Of a DNA stretch of 49,042 nucleotides, positions 26,101 through 32,239 are shown piece after piece. Source of the stretch: Prosthecobacter debontii (GTDB lineage Bacteria; Verrucomicrobiota; Verrucomicrobiia; Verrucomicrobiales; Verrucomicrobiaceae); assembly GCA_945869695.1 (NCBI GenBank), contig CAMBPV010000010.1, positions 1 through 49,042 of the forward strand, read 5' to 3'. A program made the translations under genes and the position numbers. The stretch's first letter is position 1, and the number at the start of each line of letters is the position of its first letter. The notes beneath the pieces were generated by a model. That model made no database searches. It was not told the DNA's origin and saw only the letters and a program-made list of their open reading frames with translations.

Positions 26101-26631
26101 AGTGTGGGAGAGATGTCGCATCGCGGTGTGCAACTTGAGTTGCGCACCGCTCTTGAGCCCTGGCATGTTTTAGGAGAGGAGGCTTCTGGCGGAGGGGCTG
26201 TTCGTTACGTGGACAGTTCTCTGGAAAGGATGCAGGTGAAGGTGAAGGGACTCATCGACCCGCGTTTCCATGTCACATGCAATGGCCGACGCGTGCCGTT
26301 GCAGAACACTGGGACTGTGGGCGAGTACGTCGCGGCGGTGCGCTACCGCGCCTGGCAACCCCCGAGTTGTTTGCAACCGACCATCGGTGTGCATGTTCCG
26401 CTCACCTTTGATCTACTGGACGAGTGGAATCTTCGTAGTCTTGGCGGTTGCACCTACCACGTCGCTCATCCCGGAGGACGAAACAGCGAGAGTTTCCCGG
26501 TGAACTCTTACGAAGCGGAGAGTCGCCGACTCGCCCGGTTCTTCCAGCAAGGACACACTCCGGGCAAGGTGGCTATTCCTCCGATGGAGAGGAATCGCGA
26601 GTTCCCGATGACTTTGGACTTGCGGGCTTAG
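23146..26631 (+). CDS. DUF2126 / transglutaminase-like protein
   Basis: A 1161-residue cytoplasmic protein. Residues about 1-90 are the bacterial transglutaminase N-terminal beta domain ([32 protein letters not shown]). The transglutaminase core follows: [34 protein letters not shown] carries the Cys, and [26 protein letters not shown] carries His and Asp, so the triad is complete. From about residue 360 to the end is DUF2126 ([80 protein letters not shown]). In many bacteria it clusters with alpha-E and circularly permuted ATP-grasp genes, suggesting peptide synthesis or modification; those are not seen here. Its stop is 18 bp from that of the convergent aminotransferase gene. Confidence 0.93.
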   Translation: [1161 protein letters not shown]

Positions 26632-26649
26632 CGTCGAGAGGGCGGTCCC

Positions 26650-27828
26650 TCACTCCATCGTGTGGGGGCCGTCATTCCACGCGGCCTCTGTTTTTTGTGT
26701 GGCCTCCTTTTGGCGTCGGAGGCAGTCGAGAAGGCGGTCCACGTCGTCCTCGGTATTGAAACCGTGGATGGCGATGCGGATGCGGCCCGCGTGATGCATG
26801 ACATGGATGTTTTCTTTGAGCAGGGCGTCGTAGATCGCTAGGCTGTTCGGGTGCTGAAAAGAAACTATGCCTGAGGGGCAGTCTGGCTGAGGCGGTGCCA
26901 TGGGACGGATGCTCAGCTTGAGCAGTCCTTCCTGGACCCTCTGAATCAGAGGGTTGGCCTTTGACTCGATGGCGCTGATCGTCACGTCTTTCAGGTAACG
27001 CAGTGAGGCGTTCAGCGCATAGAGCGAGATGAAATTTGGCATCCCGACTGAAAAGCTCGCGGCTCCGGTTTTGACCTCGGCGCGTTGAAAGCGGTCGCTC
27101 TCGAAGGCATTGGTCAAATGATACCATCCGCCCGCTCGTGTGGTTAGGACCTCTGCACTTTTCGTGGGAACGCCGACGATGCATCCGCCATGGATGCCGA
27201 GCGTCCACTTATGAGTGCTGGAGATGAGGATGTCCGCGTCCTGGCAGTCCAGGGTCACGCGGCCCAGTGCCTGGGTGATATCGACCGAAATAAGGGCCTG
27301 CGGAGCGCGCTCCCTAACCAAATCTCGAAAAGGCGCCCATGCGATTCGGTGACCATTGTAGAAACTGACCAGTGAGATCTGAACCAGCTTGGTGTGCTCA
27401 TTCAAAAGCGGAGCTAACTCGGTGAGATCCATCGCTCCTTCTCGAGCCCGCCAAAGTTTGACGATTGGCTGTTTCGCTGCCGTCAGCCAAGGCGTGGCCC
27501 CTGCGGGGAAGTCGAGATTGGAGAGAATGACCTCATCGAGCTCACCTAAATTCAGTGCCGAGGCTAGAAGGTTATAGGCCTCTGAGCTACAGGAGCAAAA
27601 TCCGATTTCTTCTGGCGAGAGGCCCAGCATTTCAGCTGAGATCTCTCGGCAAGCCTCCACCCGCGCCATGTGAGGCTCGCGGCCTTTCATGCCGAGGCTT
27701 TTGTCCTGAACGTACTCTTGAATGGCTTCGCCAACACAGAGCGGAGGGATGCTCTCGGCTGCGGTGTTGAAATAAGTGATCCCCGTCAGTGCGGGGAAAT
27801 CTCGAAGTCGTGATTCCGGGGTGAGCAT
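26650..27828 (-). CDS. Class V aminotransferase (cysteine desulfurase-like fold)
   Basis: A 392-residue PLP enzyme of fold type I. It shows YFNTAAESIPP near the N terminus, the cofactor region FCSCSSEAYNLLAS, a VDITQALGRVTLD segment with the PLP Asp, and the internal-aldimine Lys in LISSTHKWTLGIHGG. The family covers cysteine desulfurases, isopenicillin-N epimerase-like enzymes and aminotransferases; no Cys-loop typical of a functional desulfurase stands out, so an amine-lyase or transaminase role is more likely. It is 15 bp downstream of the NagA-like gene on the same strand and is probably cotranscribed with it, which hints at amino-sugar or amino-acid breakdown. Confidence 0.85.
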   Translation of the reverse strand: MLTPESRLRDFPALTGITYFNTAAESIPPLCVGEAIQEYVQDKSLGMKGREPHMARVEACREISAEMLGLSPEEIGFCSCSSEAYNLLASALNLGELDEVILSNLDFPAGATPWLTAAKQPIVKLWRAREGAMDLTELAPLLNEHTKLVQISLVSFYNGHRIAWAPFRDLVRERAPQALISVDITQALGRVTLDCQDADILISSTHKWTLGIHGGCIVGVPTKSAEVLTTRAGGWYHLTNAFESDRFQRAEVKTGAASFSVGMPNFISLYALNASLRYLKDVTISAIESKANPLIQRVQEGLLKLSIRPMAPPQPDCPSGIVSFQHPNSLAIYDALLKENIHVMHHAGRIRIAIHGFNTEDDVDRLLDCLRRQKEATQKTEAAWNDGPHTME

Positions 27829-27843
27829 GGAGGAAGGGTGGGT

Positions 27844-28752
27844 TTAGAGTCCGATGGCCTTGCGTGGGTTTGTATCCAGGACCTGAGCCAGATCCGATTT
27901 ACTGAGGCCGAGCGACTGCTGGCCGTTGGTCATGATGCGAGGGATTGTCACCGTGGAGCCGACAAAATGGGAGCCATCCGGTGAGCGTGCGACGAGGTCT
28001 TCACCGATCAAGATATCCCACCCAGCCAGCGTGTATTTCCCGGGTCCCAGTCGAGCCGCCGAGATGGCATCCGTGACGAAGATCGTGCGCTCCAAGCCAG
28101 CGCAGCGGAGGTAATTTTGCAGCGCGAAGAACTCGATGTGCACACCATCGGGGATGAAACACAACCAGAGTCGATCACGCAGGGCCAGCGCTCGTTGGAT
28201 GATATTGTCATGCCGGTGCATCTGCATCGGACATCCATTGCCGACGTGGGTAAACATGGATAAGCCATGGCCAATGGCAGCCTCCAATTGATGCAGAGTC
28301 GGATTGCAGTGACCGGCGGAGACCGTAACGCCATTGTTGGCCAGAAACTCGGTGACGTGAAAGTTTTCGTCATGTTCCGGAGCCAGCGTCATGAGTCGGG
28401 TCATGCCATCGGCAGCATCGAGGAGGCGTTTGGTATCCTCCAGATTGGCGGGTTTAACTGCGTGAGCAGGATGCGCTCCGACGTAGCCTTTTTCGGGGTG
28501 GATGAAGGGCCCCTCGATGTGAATGCCGGCAATGACTTCTTGAGCCAGAGAGTCCTGAGCGCGGAGTTCGATCAGGCGACGCATCCGAAGTTCGAGATTT
28601 TGGATCGTATCCGTAATGAACGTCGCCAAGATCTGGTCACAGCCATCTTCGACCAAACATTTGCAGGCGTGGTGAAGCGCCTCTGCCGTCAGATCGTTTC
28701 GATTGAAGTCGGTTCCCGCATAGCCATTCACTTGGATGTCCAAAGGTTTCAT
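27844..28752 (-). CDS. N-acetylglucosamine-6-phosphate deacetylase-like amidohydrolase lacking the N-terminal beta domain
   Basis: From the ATG at 28750-28752 the protein has 302 residues against about 380 in NagA. It begins MKPLDIQVNGYAGTDFNR, which matches the first barrel strand of NagA (ID-QINGYG-VDF), so the usual N-terminal beta-sandwich is missing. Metal-site motifs are present: Glu in IHIEGPFIHPEKGYVGAHP, His in VSAGHCNPT, His in MFTHVGNG, and Asp in VTDAISA. NagA removes the acetyl group from GlcNAc-6-phosphate in amino-sugar recycling. The close aminotransferase gene fits a small amino-sugar operon. It diverges from deoC across 120 bp. A different amidohydrolase substrate is possible. 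Confidence 0.8.
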   Translation of the reverse strand: MKPLDIQVNGYAGTDFNRNDLTAEALHHACKCLVEDGCDQILATFITDTIQNLELRMRRLIELRAQDSLAQEVIAGIHIEGPFIHPEKGYVGAHPAHAVKPANLEDTKRLLDAADGMTRLMTLAPEHDENFHVTEFLANNGVTVSAGHCNPTLHQLEAAIGHGLSMFTHVGNGCPMQMHRHDNIIQRALALRDRLWLCFIPDGVHIEFFALQNYLRCAGLERTIFVTDAISAARLGPGKYTLAGWDILIGEDLVARSPDGSHFVGSTVTIPRIMTNGQQSLGLSKSDLAQVLDTNPRKAIGL

Positions 28753-28835
28753 ATGATGATAGTGAATGGGCACCGTCCCACAGGCAAGAGCTTCTGCGCA
28801 GAACTCGAAAGGACGCATTTCGTTGAACTTGGAGA

Positions 28836-28865
28836 TTGTCAGCGCCAAAGGCGAGGCGTTATAGA
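28836..28865 (+). promoter_or_regulatory. Candidate promoter for the deoC operon
   Basis: TTGTCA (28836-28841), an 18-base spacer and TATAGA (28860-28865). Transcription would start near 28872, almost at the deoC ATG, so the message would be leaderless or use a later start. By-eye match only. Confidence 0.35.
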
Positions 28866-28872
28866 TGCGGCT

Positions 28873-29808
28873 ATGCCCGCCGGAAACTCAGGCAATCTCA
28901 ACAGACTCCACACTAACGTGGGTGCCGTCGATCCTGTCGGTATCGAAGAGCGTGTCGCCAAGTACACGACCCGCAGCATCAAGGGAAAATCAAAGCTCTT
29001 CGGTCTCCGCCTCGCTGTCTCGATGGTGGATCTCACGACGTTGGAAGGAAAAGACACGCCCGGTAAAGTGGCCTCGCTTTGTCAGAAAGCGGTGAACCCT
29101 CACGAGGGCATGGATGTGCCTCAGGTAGCGGCTGTTTGTGTCTATCCCTCCATGGTCAAACATGCGCGGAAAGCGCTGGGCGATTCCAAAGTCAGGATCG
29201 CTTCGGTGGCGACTGCCTTTCCGTCGGGGCAGGCTCCACTCAAAACGCGCCTGGCCGAAGTCCGCAGTGCGGTGGGTGATGGCGCAGATGAAATCGACAT
29301 GGTAATCAATCGCGGAGCCTTCCTCGCGGGTGATCATGCTCTCGTGCAAGACGAGATCTCTGCTGTGCTCGAAGCTTGTGGCGAGGCCAGGCTGAAGGTG
29401 ATTCTGGAGGTGAGCGAACTCGAAACCTGCGACAACATCCGCGCGGCGAGCTTCCTGGCTATGCGGGTGCTTCGACCCGGCGACTTCATCAAGACCAGCA
29501 CGGGGAAGACCAGTCTCAATGCCACGCTCGGGAACAATCAGGTCATGCTCGAAGCCATTCGTGATTTCTTTTTGGAAACGGGCATCCCCATCGCCATGAA
29601 GCCCGCTGGAGGCATCCGCACCGCTAAGCAAGCGCTCCAATTTCTCATCGCTGTGAAGGAAACGCTCGGTGACGAGTGGCTAAACAATAACCGCTACCGC
29701 TTCGGCGCTTCCGCTCTGCTGAACGACCTTGTTCGGCAGATTCAAAAACAGACCTCGGGTGCCTATCAGGCTCCCTATTCGTTCAGCGAGGCAGCCGAGA
29801 GCTACTAG
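28873..29808 (+). CDS. deoC: Deoxyribose-phosphate aldolase
   Basis: DeoC splits 2-deoxyribose-5-phosphate into acetaldehyde and glyceraldehyde-3-phosphate. The frame is open far upstream, but that part lies antisense to the NagA-like gene; the ATG at 28873 gives a 311-residue protein, long for the short DeoC type and close to the long eukaryotic-like type. Motifs: VAAVCVYPSMV, SVATAFPSGQAPLKTRLAEV, GADEIDMVINRGAFL, KVILEVSELE, and the Schiff-base Lys in GDFIKTSTGK, then AMKPAGGIRTAKQAL and RFGASALLNDL. It is first of three genes, 22 bp before an aldehyde dehydrogenase that could oxidise the acetaldehyde. Confidence 0.93.
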   Translation: MPAGNSGNLNRLHTNVGAVDPVGIEERVAKYTTRSIKGKSKLFGLRLAVSMVDLTTLEGKDTPGKVASLCQKAVNPHEGMDVPQVAAVCVYPSMVKHARKALGDSKVRIASVATAFPSGQAPLKTRLAEVRSAVGDGADEIDMVINRGAFLAGDHALVQDEISAVLEACGEARLKVILEVSELETCDNIRAASFLAMRVLRPGDFIKTSTGKTSLNATLGNNQVMLEAIRDFFLETGIPIAMKPAGGIRTAKQALQFLIAVKETLGDEWLNNNRYRFGASALLNDLVRQIQKQTSGAYQAPYSFSEAAESY

Positions 29809-29830
29809 GCCACTATTTCGAGATTCACTC

Positions 29831-31309
29831 ATGACCAAGAAGACCTCCAAACCATCACGCGAACTGATTTTCGGCGACCTCTGGGAGTTTGATCCCGCGC
29901 CCGAGACGGCGGATCCGAAGCTCAAGAAGCGTTATGATCTGTTCATCAATGGGAAGTTCGTTGCGCCAAAGAGTGGGCGTTATTTTGACTCAATCAATCC
30001 GGGAAATGAAACCAAGTTGGTAGAGATCGCGCAGGCAGGGGCCGAGGACGTAGATACGGCCTATCGCGCCGCTAAGCGTGCCTTTGACACCGTCTGGTCT
30101 CCCATGCCGGGTCATGAGCGTGGTAAGTATCTTTTCAGAATCGCGCGTCTGCTTCAGGATCGTGCCCGTGAATTTGCGGTGGCCGAGACCTTGGATGGTG
30201 GGAAGCCAATCAAGGAATCACGCGACTTCGATGTGCCGATGGCAGCCGCGCACTTTTTTTATCATGCAGGCTGGGCAGACAAAATGGCCTATGTTGCACC
30301 GGGGCGCACGGTGAAGCCCCACGGCGTGGTTGGGCAGGTGATTCCATGGAATTTCCCGCTGCTCATGTTGGCCTGGAAAATCGCGCCAGCACTGGCCATG
30401 GGGAACTGTGTGGTGATCAAACCTGCCGAGACCACCAGCATCACTGCATTGAAGTTTGGCGAGATTCTTCAAGAGGCGGGTCTGCCTCCGGGTGTCGTAA
30501 ACATCGTGAGTGGGGCAGGGGAAACGGGCGCGGCGGTGATGAACCATCCGATCGCCTCAAAGGTTGCCTTCACTGGCTCGACGGAGGTGGGGAAGATCAT
30601 CATGCGATCCCTCGCAGGCACCGATCAAAAAATGACGATGGAACTCGGCGGCAAAGCGGCCAACATCATCTTTGAGGACGCGCCATTGGATCAGGCGGTG
30701 GAGGGCATTGTGAACGGCATTTTTTTCAATCAAGGTCATGTCTGCTGCGCTGGCTCTCGTTTGCTCGTTCAAGAAAGTGTGGCGGAGTCGGTGCTCTCGA
30801 AGCTCAAGCGCCGTATTGCCGTGCTGCGCGTCGGTGATCCCATGGACAAGAACACGGACCTCGGAGCCATCAATTCGCGGGAGCAACTCGAGCGCATCAC
30901 GAAGCTCGTGGCCAGTGGAGTCAAAGAAGGTGCAGAGATGCACCAGTCCGCCTGCAAGTTGCCCGTGAAGGGTTTTTATTTCCGCCCGACGGTGTTCTCC
31001 AAAGTCAGCATGAGTCATCGGATCGCCCGTGAAGAAATCTTTGGTCCTGTGCTTAGCGTACTCACTTTTAGAACGGTCGATGAAGCCATCGAAAAAGCGA
31101 ACAACACCGCCTATGGCCTCAGTGCCGGTGTTTGGACGGACAAAGGAAGCCGCATTCTGAAAATGAGTGCCGAGTTAAAAGCCGGTGTGGTCTGGGCCAA
31201 CACTTATAACAAGTTCGATCCGACCAGTCCCTTCGGCGGATACAAAGAAAGTGGTTTTGGTCGTGAGGGCGGGAGACAGGGGCTGTTGGACTATTGCAAA
31301 CTTGCTTGA
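29831..31309 (+). CDS. NAD(P)-dependent aldehyde dehydrogenase
   Basis: A 492-residue ALDH of normal length, starting at the ATG at 29831. Motifs in order: GQVIPWNFPLLMLAWKIAPALAMGN (Rossmann entry and catalytic Asn), IKPAETT, VAFTGSTEVGK, ELGGKAANIIFEDA with the general base Glu271, and NQGHVCCAGSR with nucleophile Cys305. The end, SPFGGYKESGFGREGG, is also typical. Between deoC and a truncated ALDH gene, it most likely oxidises the acetaldehyde released by DeoC to acetate. The first domain of ALDH16-type proteins is an alternative name (see the next gene). Only 5 bp separates it from the following ATG. Confidence 0.93.
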   Translation: MTKKTSKPSRELIFGDLWEFDPAPETADPKLKKRYDLFINGKFVAPKSGRYFDSINPGNETKLVEIAQAGAEDVDTAYRAAKRAFDTVWSPMPGHERGKYLFRIARLLQDRAREFAVAETLDGGKPIKESRDFDVPMAAAHFFYHAGWADKMAYVAPGRTVKPHGVVGQVIPWNFPLLMLAWKIAPALAMGNCVVIKPAETTSITALKFGEILQEAGLPPGVVNIVSGAGETGAAVMNHPIASKVAFTGSTEVGKIIMRSLAGTDQKMTMELGGKAANIIFEDAPLDQAVEGIVNGIFFNQGHVCCAGSRLLVQESVAESVLSKLKRRIAVLRVGDPMDKNTDLGAINSREQLERITKLVASGVKEGAEMHQSACKLPVKGFYFRPTVFSKVSMSHRIAREEIFGPVLSVLTFRTVDEAIEKANNTAYGLSAGVWTDKGSRILKMSAELKAGVVWANTYNKFDPTSPFGGYKESGFGREGGRQGLLDYCKLA

Positions 31310-31314
31310 AAATC

Positions 31315-32181
31315 ATGAATCGACTTCCCATCACCAAAACGCCGAAGTGCTATGTGGGCGGTGCCTTCATCCGTTCGGAATCCGGGCGCGTTGCTCCGCT
31401 TCTGGATGCCAAAGGTCAGTTCTTTGCCAACATCCCGCAATGCACCAAAAAGGACCTGCGGAATGCCGTGGAGGCCGCCGCCAAAGCAGGTCCTGGGTGG
31501 GCGAAACGCACAGCCTATAATCGCGGCCAGATCATTTACCGGCTCGCGGAGATGATCGAAGCTCGTAGCGATGAAATGGCACAGGCTATCATGCTCGGCG
31601 GCGCTAAATCGGCGGCTGCAGAGCGTGAGGTCGCAGCCGCAGTGGATCGTCTCGTGCACTACGCGGGATGGACGGATAAATATGAATCTCTCCTCGGGAG
31701 TGTGAACTCCGTCGCTTCGCCTCATTTCAACTTTACCGTCACGGAGCCGATGGGAATCGTCGGAATCCTTGCTCCGCAGAGTGCGCCCTTGTTGGGTCTT
31801 GTTTCGCTGTTCGCACCTGCGATCACCAGTGGAAACACCGTGGTGGCACTGGCCTCAACCGCGCAGCCCTACCCCTCAATTTTGCTGGGTGAGATGCTCG
31901 CCACGAGTGATCTCCCGGGAGGCGTGGTCAATCTGCTCACCGGTCAGCGCGCCGAGCTTCTCCCGACCTTCAGCACCCACGCCCATCTTCGCGCCCTCAC
32001 CGGTGTCGCGGATGCGGTCGAGCGCAAAGCGCTCCGGATCGGTGCTGCCGATAGCGTAAAGCGGGTCAAACTCATCGAGTCCGAAACGCCTGTGGACTGG
32101 TATGAGGATCAGCATCAAGGACTTTACCACCTGAAGGACTTGCTGGAGTTCAAGACCACTTGGCATCCCGTGGGCGCTTGA
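31315..32181 (+). CDS. Truncated aldehyde dehydrogenase-like protein without catalytic domain
   Basis: A 288-residue protein that matches the N-terminal NAD-binding half of ALDH (KCYVGGAFIRSESGR, TEPMGIVGILAPQSAPLLGLVSLFAPAITSGNTVVALAST, LPGGVVNLLTG) and stops after THAHLRALTGVADAVER, where ALDHs have HPxVxxVxFTGS. No Glu-LGGK and no Cys motif follow. The PWNFP motif reads APQSAP, so it cannot be an active ALDH alone. It is not simply a decayed gene: the frame is clean and it ends in its own tail (WYEDQHQGLYHLKDLLEFKTTWHPVGA). The complete ALDH plus truncated ALDH order matches the two domains of fused ALDH16 proteins, so it may be the second half of a split ALDH16. Confidence 0.8.
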   Translation: MNRLPITKTPKCYVGGAFIRSESGRVAPLLDAKGQFFANIPQCTKKDLRNAVEAAAKAGPGWAKRTAYNRGQIIYRLAEMIEARSDEMAQAIMLGGAKSAAAEREVAAAVDRLVHYAGWTDKYESLLGSVNSVASPHFNFTVTEPMGIVGILAPQSAPLLGLVSLFAPAITSGNTVVALASTAQPYPSILLGEMLATSDLPGGVVNLLTGQRAELLPTFSTHAHLRALTGVADAVERKALRIGAADSVKRVKLIESETPVDWYEDQHQGLYHLKDLLEFKTTWHPVGA

Positions 32182-32239
32182 GCCCTTGCAAAGAAGAACG
32201 AAACCAAAAGAGGCTTTGGGGGTTTCAGAGTGACAGCTT

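Noticed and set aside
28267..28872. Long N-terminal extension of the deoC frame
   Set aside because: The extra 202 codons lie antisense to the NagA-like gene and show no recognisable domain; the DeoC family starts close to the ATG at 28873.
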